DNA from: Pararhodobacter sp. SW119
GTDB lineage: Bacteria > Pseudomonadota > Alphaproteobacteria > Rhodobacterales > Rhodobacteraceae
Direction: 5' to 3'
Length of the DNA: 64,000 nucleotides
Assembly: GCF_017811755.1 (NCBI RefSeq)
Contig: NZ_JADDJF010000008.1
Span: forward strand, 81,088 to 145,087
Positions 8,109-16,400 of this stretch are shown here, in pieces. The first letter of the stretch is position 1. Each line of letters starts with the position of its first letter. The position numbers and the translations under genes were made by a program. The notes beneath the pieces were generated by a model that worked only from the letters and a program-made list of their open reading frames with translations, searched no databases and was not told the origin of the DNA.

Positions 8109-8425
8109 GTTCCCGGCAACGGGGACTATGGACATAAACGCGCCCGTAATACGCGGATCGGACCCGGGGGCGGTACCCGGCGGCTCCACCAATCACCCTC
8201 ATTGGGGGAAAATGGGGCCGAAACAGGATCGACGAACGTCTAAAGGGGTTTGCTTTGTCCCGGTGAGCTACCACCGTTATCGGTGCGCAAAGTACAGTTG
8301 CCAATGACAACCGTGCTCCGGTGGCCGTTGCTGCGTAAGCAGTAACCACTACCGAAACTTAAGCCCTGGCGCTTAGCCGTGTCAGGCGGGGTTCGCAGGC
8401 ACCTGGCAACAGAAGCCTGCACTTC
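8109..8425 (+). ncRNA. ssrA: tmRNA, circularly permuted two-piece form (alphaproteobacterial ssrA)
   Basis: The RNA that rescues stalled ribosomes and tags their peptides for proteolysis. The order of parts is permuted: the acceptor piece comes first and ends CGGCTCC-ACCA at 8181-8191 after a T-arm-like stretch GACCCGGGGGCGGTACCCGG. A short intervening segment (8192-8213) follows, then the coding piece starts GGGGCCGAAACAGGATCGAC at 8214. Its first seven bases pair with CGGCTCC of the acceptor piece to make the tRNA-like stem. Pair three is a G-U wobble, the alanine identity element. The mRNA-like part carries the tag frame at 8300-8338, and a GCAGGC/GCCTGC hairpin (8395-8420) lies near the 3' end. 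The outer ends are estimates: the 5' end from the promoter, the 3' end from the last hairpin. Confidence 0.93.
8300..8338 (+). other. ssrA: tmRNA proteolysis-tag reading frame (ANDNRAPVAVAA, stop TAA)
   Basis: The frame starts at the presumed resume codon GCC (8300-8302) and reads ANDNRAPVAVAA before TAA at 8336-8338. The AND start and the hydrophobic VAVAA end match the form of alphaproteobacterial SsrA degrons recognised by ClpXP. Confidence 0.9.
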
Positions 8426-8516
8426 ATTCCAGTTCAGCACCCTGACCCGCGCCGCACCCGCGAACCGCCGCCACCGGGCCTTGAGTTCGCCTGTCCGCCA
8501 TGGCCTAATCCGGCGC

Positions 8517-9146
8517 ATGACCAAACCCGATCTTTCCCACGCCTACGCCCTGCAGACGCCCGAAGACTGCCTCAAGCTTTACGCCGACTGGGCCGACAGC
8601 TACGACGCCGACTTCGCCCGCAACCGGGGCTATGTGCTGCCCGCGCAGGTCGCCGCGGCCTTCATGGCGGCCGGCGGCGGCGCGCCGGTCCTCGACGTGG
8701 GCGCGGGCACCGGGCTTCTGGGCGTAGCGCTCGCCGGCCTCGGCCTTTCCGGCGCCATCGACGGGATCGACCTCTCGCCCGCGATGCTGGACCGCGCCCG
8801 CGAAAAGGGCTGCTACCGCACGCTGATCGCCGCCGACGTGACCCGCCCGCTGGACCTGCCCGCGGTCTATCGCGGCATCGTTTCTTCGGGCACCTTCACC
8901 CACGGCCATGTCGGGCCCGAGGGGGTGCCGCCGCTTCTGGACATCGCCCTGCCTGGCGCGCGTTTCGCGCTCTCGGTCAATGCCGGCGTCTGGGCGGCGC
9001 GCGGCTTTCCCGCCGCGCTCGACGCGCTCGCCGACCGGATCGCGGGCCTCACCCTGTCCGAGGTACCGATCTACGACGCCGCGCCGGACCCCGCCGACCC
9101 CCACGCCACCGACCACGCGCTGATCTTGCAGTTCACCCGCCGATGA
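8517..9146 (+). CDS. Class I SAM-dependent methyltransferase
   Basis: A 209-residue Rossmann-fold methyltransferase. Motif I is VLDVGAGTGLLGVAL (about residues 59-73), followed by the acidic loop DGIDLSPAMLDRAR. The N-terminal LYADWADSYDADF is typical of small-molecule methyltransferases of this broad family. The frame is open back to 8379, but that stretch overlaps the tmRNA, so the ATG at 8517 is used. Its stop overlaps the next start as ATGA (9143-9146), which ties it to the pseudouridine kinase and glycosidase genes. The substrate is not known; a link to pseudouridine or modified-nucleoside metabolism is only an inference from the operon. Confidence 0.8.
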   Translation: MTKPDLSHAYALQTPEDCLKLYADWADSYDADFARNRGYVLPAQVAAAFMAAGGGAPVLDVGAGTGLLGVALAGLGLSGAIDGIDLSPAMLDRAREKGCYRTLIAADVTRPLDLPAVYRGIVSSGTFTHGHVGPEGVPPLLDIALPGARFALSVNAGVWAARGFPAALDALADRIAGLTLSEVPIYDAAPDPADPHATDHALILQFTRR

Positions 9147-10045
9147 CCGCGCCCCCGCCAGGCCCCGACATCCTCTGCATCGGCTCTGTCCTCTGGGACG
9201 TGATCGGGCGGACGCCGGCGCAGATGCGGCTCGGCTCCGACGTGCCAGGGCGGATCAGCCGCCTGCCGGGGGGCGTGGCGCTGAACATCGCCATGACGCT
9301 GGCCCGCTTCGGCCTGCGCCCGTCGGTGCTGACCGCCATCGGCCGCGACGCCGAGGGCGAGGCGCTGACCGCCGCCTGCCAGGCGCTGGGTGTCGACACC
9401 ACGCTCGCCTACCGCTCCGACGATCTGCCGATCGACCGCTACATGGCGATCGAGGGGGCGAACGGCCTGATCGCCGCCATCGCCGACGCCCATTCGCTGG
9501 AGGCCGCGGGCGAGCGCATCCTCGCGCCGCTGGCCGATGGCCGGCTGGGCACCGCTGCCGCGCCGTGGCGCGGGCCGGTGGCGCTGGACGGCAACCTGAC
9601 GGTGACGCTGCTGGATCGCATCGCCGGATCGCCGCTCTTCGCCGCTGCCGATCTGCGCGTGGCCCCCGCCAGCCCCGGCAAGGCCGAACGCCTGCTGCCC
9701 TTCCTGCGCCACGCCCGCGCCACGCTCTATCTGAACCTCGAGGAGGCCGGCCTCCTCTGCCAGACGCGGTTCACTGACAGCCGCACAGCGGCGCAGGCGC
9801 TGGTCGCGCGTGGTGCGGCGCGCGCACTGGTCACCGACGGGGCGCGCGACTCCACCGACGCCCGCGCCGGTGCCCCGCCCCTGACCCGCCCCGCGCGCGA
9901 GGTTCTGGTGGCACGCGTCACCGGCGCGGGCGATACCTTCATGGCCGCGCATATCGTATCTGAGACCCGCGGCGCCGGGCGCGAGCAGGCGCTGACCCGC
10001 GCCCAGGAAGCCGCCGCCGCCCATGTCGCCGGAGAAATCGGTTAG
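9143..10045 (+). CDS. psuK: PfkB-family sugar kinase, probable pseudouridine kinase
   Basis: A 300-residue ribokinase-fold enzyme, expected to phosphorylate pseudouridine to pseudouridine 5'-phosphate. The first PfkB signature region is around LPGGVALNIAMTLARFG (about residues 42-58) and the second, with the catalytic aspartate, is VTGAGDTFMAAHI (about 260-272). The specificity is inferred from the adjoining pseudouridine-5'-phosphate glycosidase gene, whose ATG abuts this stop codon (TAG ATG at 10043-10048). The start overlaps the methyltransferase stop (ATGA). No pseudouridine transporter gene is seen nearby. Confidence 0.82.
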   Translation: MTAPPPGPDILCIGSVLWDVIGRTPAQMRLGSDVPGRISRLPGGVALNIAMTLARFGLRPSVLTAIGRDAEGEALTAACQALGVDTTLAYRSDDLPIDRYMAIEGANGLIAAIADAHSLEAAGERILAPLADGRLGTAAAPWRGPVALDGNLTVTLLDRIAGSPLFAAADLRVAPASPGKAERLLPFLRHARATLYLNLEEAGLLCQTRFTDSRTAAQALVARGAARALVTDGARDSTDARAGAPPLTRPAREVLVARVTGAGDTFMAAHIVSETRGAGREQALTRAQEAAAAHVAGEIG

Positions 10046-10966
10046 ATGAATAATTTGATGTCACTATCGGACGAAGTTAAGTCCGCACTTGAAGTCAAAA
10101 AACCCGTGGTCGCGCTGGAATCGACGATCATCACCCACGGCATGCCCTGGCCCCAGAACGTCGAGACCGCCCGCGCCGTCGAGGCCGAGGTGCGCGCCGC
10201 CGGCGCCGTGCCGGCGACCATCGCGGTGATGGGCGGGCGCATCCGCGTCGGCCTCGACGACGCCACGCTCGATGCGCTGGGACAGGCGGTGGCGGTGATG
10301 AAGCTCAGCCGCGCCGACCTTGCCGCCTGCCTTGCCAGCGGGCGGACCGGGGCGACGACCGTCGCCGCGACGATGATCTGCGCGCATATGGCGGGGATCG
10401 AGGTCTTCGCCACCGGCGGCATTGGCGGGGTGCATCGCGGCGCCAGCGAAAGTTTCGATATCTCGGCCGACCTGCCGGAACTGGCGCGCACCCCGGTCAC
10501 CGTGGTCGCCGCCGGCGCCAAGGCGATCCTCGATCTGCCGAAGACGCTGGAGATGCTGGAAACCCTGGGCGTGCCGGTCATCGCCTACGGGCAAGACGCC
10601 TTTCCGGCCTTCTGGTCGCGCGATTCGGGGCTGAAGGCGCCGTTGCGGATGGACAGCGCGGCGCAGATCGCCGCCGCCCACCGGATGCGCGCGGCGCTGG
10701 GGCTGGACGGCGGGCAACTGGTCGCGAACCCGATCCCCGAGGCCGCGGCATTTCCCCGCGGGGAAATCGAACCGGTGATCGAGGCCGCGCTGGTCGAAGC
10801 GGTCGCCCGCGGCATCGCCGCGAAGGAGGTCACGCCCTTCCTGCTCAACCGGATATTCGAGCTGACAGACGGACGCTCGCTCACCGCCAATATCTCGCTG
10901 GTGAAATCGAACGCCCGCCTCGCCGCCGCCATCGCCGCCGGACTGGCCGCCGACCCCGCCGCCTGA
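10046..10966 (+). CDS. psuG: Pseudouridine-5'-phosphate glycosidase
   Basis: A 306-residue enzyme that cleaves the C-C glycosidic bond of pseudouridine 5'-phosphate to uracil and ribose 5-phosphate. Family landmarks are VALESTIITHGMPWPQNV (about residues 22-39), the active-site lysine region SGRTGATTVAATM, and EVFATGGIGGVHRGA (about 117-131). ANPIPE is near 230 and KEVTPFLLNRIFELT comes toward the end. Length is typical. An 18-bp palindrome lies inside the gene (10750-10767) and reads as FPRGEI. It replaces rather than interrupts the region that E. coli PsuG has as IPKDTI, as far as I recall that sequence. Cotranscribed with the kinase gene. Confidence 0.93.
   Translation: MNNLMSLSDEVKSALEVKKPVVALESTIITHGMPWPQNVETARAVEAEVRAAGAVPATIAVMGGRIRVGLDDATLDALGQAVAVMKLSRADLAACLASGRTGATTVAATMICAHMAGIEVFATGGIGGVHRGASESFDISADLPELARTPVTVVAAGAKAILDLPKTLEMLETLGVPVIAYGQDAFPAFWSRDSGLKAPLRMDSAAQIAAAHRMRAALGLDGGQLVANPIPEAAAFPRGEIEPVIEAALVEAVARGIAAKEVTPFLLNRIFELTDGRSLTANISLVKSNARLAAAIAAGLAADPAA
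10750..10767. repeat. Perfect 18-bp palindrome ATTTCCCCGCGGGGAAAT inside psuG
   Basis: A perfect inverted repeat in coding sequence, read in frame as FPRGEI. It is identical to the copies at 11018-11035 and 11088-11105. Confidence 0.95.
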
Positions 10967-10983
10967 ACCTGCCGCCTTCCCCG

Positions 10984-11035
10984 TTTCCCCGCGCGGAAAG
11001 ATGCTTAACAATGTCTTATTTCCCCGCGGGGAAAT
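10984..11035. repeat. Repeat unit 1: two TTTCCCCGCGGGGAAA-type palindromes around TGCTTAAC
   Basis: An imperfect palindrome (TTTCCCCGCGCGGAAA, 10984-10999) is followed by GATGCTTAACAATGTCTT and then a perfect 18-bp palindrome (11018-11035). The same architecture recurs at 11047-11105. It lies 17 bp after psuG. Hairpin formation in RNA (6-bp stem, CGCG loop) is possible. Confidence 0.9.
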
Positions 11036-11046
11036 GCCTTGCGCGG

Positions 11047-11105
11047 CTTTCCACCTGCCTGCGGGAAAATTTGCTTAACGACCTCTTATTTCCCCGCGGG
11101 GAAAT
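11047..11105. repeat. Repeat unit 2: degenerate plus perfect palindrome around TGCTTAAC
   Basis: A degenerate palindrome (CTTTCC...GCGGGAAAA, 11047-11069) is followed by TTTGCTTAACGACCTCTT and a perfect 18-bp palindrome (11088-11105). Positions TGCTTAAC and TCTTATTTCCCCGCGGGG are shared with unit 1, so the pair is a tandem duplication of about 55 bp that has partly diverged. Confidence 0.88.
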
Positions 11106-11123
11106 CGCGCCTCGCGCTCTCGC

Positions 11124-11139
11124 ATTCCCCGCGGGGAAA
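11124..11139. repeat. Near-perfect palindrome ATTCCCCGCGGGGAAA upstream of purB
   Basis: One more copy of the palindrome, lacking a single T in the left arm, 83 bp before the purB start. The 10967-11222 gap otherwise shows no gene. Confidence 0.88.
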
Positions 11140-11222
11140 GGCTCGGACCCGGCCCCGCCTTGCGGCCCCTGCCCGGCCGGTCTATCAGGCCGCAACCCCA
11201 GACCCTTTTCAGGAGCCTCGCG

Positions 11223-12530
11223 ATGATCCCGCGCTATTCCCGCCCCGAGATGGTCGCCATCTGGTCGCCGCAGACGAAGTTCCGCATCTGGTTCGAGATC
11301 GAGGCCCATGCCGGTGACGCGATGGCCGATCTGGGTGTCATCCCGCGCGAAAACGCGCAAGCCGTCTGGAAGGCGAAGGATACCGAGTTCGACACCGCCC
11401 GCATCGACGAGATCGAAGCGGTCACCAGGCATGACGTCATCGCCTTCCTGACGCATCTGGCCGAGATCGTCGGCCAGGACGCCGCGCGCTTCGTCCATCA
11501 GGGCATGACCTCATCGGATGTGCTGGATACGACCTTCAACATCCAGCTTGTCCGCGCGTCCGACCTGCTGCTGGAAGGGATCGATCGCCTGCTGGCGGCG
11601 CTGAAGGCCCGCGCGATGGAGCACAAGGATACGGTGCGCATCGGCCGGTCGCACGGCATCCATGCCGAGCCGACGACGTTGGGCCTGACCTTCGCCCGTT
11701 TCTACGCCGAAATGGCCCGCGCCCGCCGCCGGCTGGAGGCCGCCCGCGACGAGGTGCGCACCGGCGCGCTGTCGGGCGCGGTCGGCACCTTCGCCAATAT
11801 CGACCCGGCCGTGGAGGCGCATGTCTGCGCGCAACTGGGGCTGGAGGTCGAGCCGATCAGCACGCAGGTCATCCCGCGCGACCGCCACGCGATGTTCTTC
11901 GCCACGCTGGGCGTCATCGCCTCGAGCGTCGAGAACATCGCGACCGAGATCCGCCACATGCAGCGCACCGAGGTGCTGGAGGCCGAGGAGTTCTTTTCGG
12001 CCGGGCAGAAGGGGTCGAGCGCGATGCCGCACAAGCGCAACCCGGTGCTGACCGAAAACCTGACCGGGCTGGCGCGGCTGGTGCGCGGCATGGTGGTGCC
12101 GGCGCTGGAGAACGTGGCGCTTTGGCACGAGCGCGACATCAGCCATTCCTCGGTCGAGCGGATGATCGGCCCGGATGCCACCGTGACGCTGGATTTCGCC
12201 CTGCACCGGCTGGCGGGGGTGATCGAGAAGCTGGTGATCTATCCCGAGAACATGCTGGCGAACATGAACAGGTTCCGCGGCCTGGTGATGAGCCAGCGGG
12301 TCCTGCTGGCGCTGACCCAGGCGGGTGTGACGCGCGAGGATGCCTACCGGCTGGTGCAGCGCAACGCCATGAAGGTCTGGGAGGAAGGCAAGGACTTCAA
12401 GACCGAACTGCTCGCCGATCCGGAAGTCTGCGCGGCACTTCCCCGCGGGGAAATCGAGGAGAAGTTCGACCTCGGCTATCACACCAAGCACGTCGACACG
12501 ATCTTCGCCCGCGTCTTCGGCGCGGGCTGA
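11223..12530 (+). CDS. purB: Adenylosuccinate lyase
   Basis: A 435-residue enzyme of the fumarase/aspartase superfamily, acting twice in purine synthesis: on SAICAR and on adenylosuccinate. The superfamily signature GSSAMPHKRNP is present near residue 262, as are GMTSSDVLDTTF (about 95-106) and the catalytic histidine region GRSHGIHAEPTT. The frame is open further upstream, but the ATG at 11223, with AGGAG upstream at 11211-11215, gives the standard N-terminus (MIPRYSRPEMVAIW). Near the C-terminus a palindrome copy (12438-12454) encodes LPRGEI in place of the usual Ser/Glu-rich helix start, without changing length. Confidence 0.95.
   Translation: MIPRYSRPEMVAIWSPQTKFRIWFEIEAHAGDAMADLGVIPRENAQAVWKAKDTEFDTARIDEIEAVTRHDVIAFLTHLAEIVGQDAARFVHQGMTSSDVLDTTFNIQLVRASDLLLEGIDRLLAALKARAMEHKDTVRIGRSHGIHAEPTTLGLTFARFYAEMARARRRLEAARDEVRTGALSGAVGTFANIDPAVEAHVCAQLGLEVEPISTQVIPRDRHAMFFATLGVIASSVENIATEIRHMQRTEVLEAEEFFSAGQKGSSAMPHKRNPVLTENLTGLARLVRGMVVPALENVALWHERDISHSSVERMIGPDATVTLDFALHRLAGVIEKLVIYPENMLANMNRFRGLVMSQRVLLALTQAGVTREDAYRLVQRNAMKVWEEGKDFKTELLADPEVCAALPRGEIEEKFDLGYHTKHVDTIFARVFGAG
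12438..12454. repeat. CTTCCCCGCGGGGAAAT palindrome copy inside purB
   Basis: The palindrome core is CCCCGCGGGG with one altered outer base pair. It sits in purB in the same reading phase as the psuG copy and encodes LPRGEI. Confidence 0.92.
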
Positions 12531-12546
12531 GCGCTACTTGCTCAGC
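12526..12546. terminator. Hairpin between convergent purB and cysE
   Basis: GCTGAGC (12526-12532) and GCTCAGC (12540-12546) form a perfect 7-bp stem with a 7-nt loop across the two convergent stop codons. There is no U-tract, so terminator function is plausible rather than shown. Confidence 0.45.
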
Positions 12547-13337
12547 AGCTGATCCATCGTCTGCGAGGGCTGGTCGCAGCCCGCCTCGCCCACGATCCGC
12601 GCCGGCACGCCGGCGACGGTCTTGCAGGGCGGCACGTCCGACAGCACGACCGAGCCTGCGGCGATCCGCGTGCAATGGCCGATGGTGATGTTGCCCAGCA
12701 CCTTCGCCCCCGCGCCGATCAGCACGCCGTCGCCGATCTTGGGGTGGCGGTCGTCGTGTTCCTTGCCGGTGCCGCCCAGCGTGACCGAATGCAGCATCGA
12801 GACGTTGTCGCCGACGACGGCGGTTTCGCCGATGACGATGGAATGGGCGTGGTCGATCATGATGCCCTTGCCGATGCGCGCGGCGGGGTGGATGTCGACG
12901 CCGAAAACCTCGGACACGCGCATCTGCACCAGATAGGCCAGGTCGCGCCGCCCCTGCTGCCAGAGCCAGTGGCCGACGCGGTAGGCCTGAACCGCCTGAT
13001 AGCCCTTGAAATACATCATCGGCTGAAGCAGGCGCGTGCAGGCCGGGTCGCGCTCATAGACGGCGACCAGATCGGCGCGCGCGGCCTCGCCCAGCCAGGG
13101 GTCGGTGTCGTAGGCCTCGTCCCCGATCTCGCGCAGGATCTGCTCGCTGAGTTCCTGCGAGGAAAGCTTCAGCGAGAAGCGATAGGCCAGCGCGTGTTCC
13201 ATCGTGCGGTGGTGCAGCAGGCTGTTGTGCAGCACGCCGCCGATCAGCGGCTCGTCGGCGATGGCCTGACGCGCCTCGTCGGCGATGCGGGACCACACCG
13301 GGTCGAGCGTGGCGAGTTTGTGTTGCGCTTCGGGCAT
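12534..13337 (-). CDS. cysE: Serine O-acetyltransferase
   Basis: A 267-residue enzyme that makes O-acetylserine, the acceptor for sulfide in cysteine synthesis. The N-terminal helical domain is followed by a left-handed beta helix of hexapeptide repeats (from about residue 160: GVDIHPAARIGKGIMIDHAH) with the catalytic histidine in DHAHSIVIGETA and the loop GGTGKEHDDRHPKIGDG. The ATG at 13337 is chosen over longer in-frame starts because it is preceded by GGAGGT at a 6-nt spacing. It lies 103 bp downstream of the last GTA gene on the same strand; cysE next to the GTA cluster is, to my memory, a conserved arrangement in Rhodobacterales. Its partner CysK is encoded at 52521-53552. Confidence 0.93.
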   Translation of the reverse strand: MPEAQHKLATLDPVWSRIADEARQAIADEPLIGGVLHNSLLHHRTMEHALAYRFSLKLSSQELSEQILREIGDEAYDTDPWLGEAARADLVAVYERDPACTRLLQPMMYFKGYQAVQAYRVGHWLWQQGRRDLAYLVQMRVSEVFGVDIHPAARIGKGIMIDHAHSIVIGETAVVGDNVSMLHSVTLGGTGKEHDDRHPKIGDGVLIGAGAKVLGNITIGHCTRIAAGSVVLSDVPPCKTVAGVPARIVGEAGCDQPSQTMDQLLSK

Positions 13338-13440
13338 GCCGCACCTCCGATCCATCGTGGAGGAAAGATAACGAGTTTCGCGGCATTTTCCAGAGCGCGC
13401 GCGCAAGTTGTGCGCGCGCCGGGTCTTGCGTGGGGCGCGC

Positions 13441-16400
13441 CTATTGGCCGAGCGCGGTTTCGCTGAAGGGTCCCGGCCCGAAGCGGTCGGAAAGCTGCGC
13501 GACGCGCAGCGTGAAGCCGCCCCCTGTCCCGTCTGCCGCCTGATCGGCGGCGGAATAGGTCCAGTCCGCGGTGGCAACGCGGGTTTCGCGGCGCAGCGTG
13601 CCGCCGGCATGGATCTGGATCAGGTACTGCTCGCGCTCCTCGCCCAGCGGCACGTCGAAGAGGTCCCAGTCGTCATCGAGCCGGGTGCGGCGGATCCAGC
13701 GGGCGGCGACGCTGCCGTCCGGGGCGCGTGTGGCACGCAGGTGGACCGGCGCGTAGGGGCGCAGGCCGACGCCCTGAAAGGCGCGCGTGCGGCTGACATG
13801 GACCGGGTCGTCGGCGGCGCGGCTGGCGGGGCCAATCCGGTAGGTGCGCGCGACCTTGCGCAGGTTGATCGGCAGGTCGATCTGGCGCAGGGCGCTGTCG
13901 ATGCGCACCACCGTGCTGCCGGCGGGCCAGACCGGCGGGGCCACGGCATCGGTGCCGAAAAGCCCGCGGTTGAGGTCGCGCAGACGCCAGAGGCCGCGGG
14001 CTTCGGGCTGGGCGTCGGCAAACTGGAACAGCTCCCAGGTCTCGCCGTCGCCGATGGCCATGAGGTTCGCGCCCGCGATCACGCTGGGCCGGCCGGCAGG
14101 GATCAGCGCCAGATCGTCGGGCAGCCGGACCAGCAGGTCCGCCCGCGCCCAGAGGCCGGGGCGCGCGCGCGGCAGGTCGGTCATGCTGGCGCCCAGCGTC
14201 GCGCGCGCCGAAATCAGGGTGTTGAGCGGCGGCTCGGCCCCGGCCTCATTCATGTCGTAGACGGCGACGCTGCCGGGCCAGGGGCGCGCGGCGACGGCCA
14301 GGTGCGGGGCATACGCGACCTCGTCCCCGCGCATCAGCGGCAGGTCGAGGAAGACGGGCAGGACCGGCGCCGGGGCGGCATGGGCGCGCGGCGCGGTCGG
14401 TTCCTCGACGATGTCGGCGGCGCGGTAGACGCCGGGCTCGACACGCACGGCCTCGACCTCGCGCGCGCCGGTCAGTTCCATCCGGTCGACGCGGTAGTGG
14501 CGCAAGCCTTCGGCCGTGTGCAGGCCGACGACATCGCCCGCGCGCACCGGCGAGGAGGGCGCGAGGCTGAAGCGCGCCACGTCGCGGGCGACCCGCGCCT
14601 CGGCCATCCAGCGGCCGACGATGCCGCGCGCCTCGGCCCGCGTCAGCAGGAGCGAGAGTTCGCTTTGCTGGGTGTCGCTGGCGTCGTGGTCGGGCAGGAC
14701 GACCTCGGCGGTGCGGGTGTCGAAATCGCCCTCGGCCTCGATGTAGTTCAGGCGGACGCGGCCGGGGACCTCGGGCTCGGGCGCGCGGATGGTTTCCAGA
14801 TCGCCGCCGTCGCGGGCGATCAGGGCGTCGTGGTCGATGTGGTGCAGGGGCTGGCCGTCGCGCATGCGGAAGACGAGGGTGCCGTCACGCTCGATCGCCT
14901 CGAACCCGTGGGCGAGCATCAGGGGTTGCAACGCAGCGCGGCCGCTTTGCGTGGACGGAATGGCGTAGCCGCGCACCAGCCCGCGCAGGTCGCTGACATC
15001 GACCGCGGTGACGCCGGCGGCGGCGCAGACCTCGGCCACGACGGCAGCGAGGGGCTGATTCATGGCGCGGCCGGTGATCCAGTGGCCGCGCGCCCAGTTG
15101 TCGCCGTCGGACCAGAGGTCGCGGCGGCCGGGAAACCACGGGAAGGGGCGCGCGTCCCACGCCCAGACATGGGCGCGGTCCCAGTCGACCATTGGCGCAC
15201 CGTAGAGGGGCGAGACGGGGTTCTGCGCGGGGTCGGTCCAGTGCGCGGCGAGCGCGCGCAGGTACTGCATCTGGATCAGGTCGTCGCGCTGGCCGGTGGA
15301 GTGCCAGGGCAGGCTCGATTCCGAGGATTTGGGATCGAGGAACTTGTTGGGCTGGTTGGTGCCCTTGTCGATGGCGGCGCAGCCGATCTCGGTGAACCAG
15401 ACGGGTTTGGAGCGGGGCTGCCAGGGGCTGGGGGTGGCGGCGCGCTGGCCATCGATGCGGTCGTGGTGCGGGTTTTCCCACCAGGCGCGCAGGTCCTTGT
15501 AGCGCCAGATCCAGGGTTCGTCGTGGGCGCCGTCGGTGATCGGCTGGCGGGCCTGGGCGGCGCGGGCGGCGGCGTCGGGGTAGAACCAGTCGAACCCCTC
15601 GCCCCCGGCGACATTGTCCTTGAGGTAGTCGAGGTCGTGGATTGCGGGCCAGTGGACGCGGTCGAGATGGGTGTCGCCGTCGCGCCAGTCCGACAGCGGC
15701 ATGTAGTTGTCGATGCCGATGAAGTCGATGTCGGGGTCCGCCCAGAGCGGGTCGAGGTGGAAGTAGCGGTTGCCGGCGGCGTCCCGGTAGCCCGAATATT
15801 CGCTCCAGTCGGCCGCATAGCTGAGCTTGACCGAGGGGCCGAGGAGGGTGCGGACATCGCGCGCGAGGTCGATCAGCGCGGCGACGGCCGGAAAGCTGTC
15901 GCCGTCGCCGCGGATCTGGCTGAGTGCGCGCATCTCGGAGCCGATGCAGAACGCGTCGACCCCGGTTGAGGCCGCGCAGAGCGCCGCGCAGTGCAGGATG
16001 AAGCGGCGGTAGGACCACTCGTCAGGGCCGATATAGATGACGCGGCCGGGGGTGACGGTGAAGTCCTGCGCGCGCGCGGTGCCGAAGAAAGCGGCGACCT
16101 CGTCCGCCGCGGCGGCGCTCCGGTCGGGCGAGCCGGGCAGGCCGGGCGCCTGCGAGAGCGTGATGCGCCCGCGCCAAGGCAGCGGCGGCTGGCCCGCCGC
16201 GCCGGTCCAGGGGTCGGGCAGCGTGTTGCCGGCCAACTGGTCCATCAGGATGAAGGGGTAGAAGACCACCTTCTGGTCGGCCGCGTTCATCGCCGCGATG
16301 GCCTGCAGGACCGAGGCGTCCGAGGGGGTGCCGCCATAGACCGGCGCGCCGTCCAGGTTCGGCAGTGTCTGGGCCGCGGCGCGGGTCAGGCCGCTGACCG

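Noticed and set aside
10750..12454. The palindromes as in-frame insertions like Rickettsia palindromic elements
   Set aside because: Both host proteins keep their normal length and alignment around (F/L)PRGEI, so this is substitution of existing sequence rather than insertion.
13408..15969. An 853-codon open frame on the plus strand opposite the GTA megatron gene
   Set aside because: Valine/glycine/arginine-rich shadow of orfg15, with no recognisable domain.
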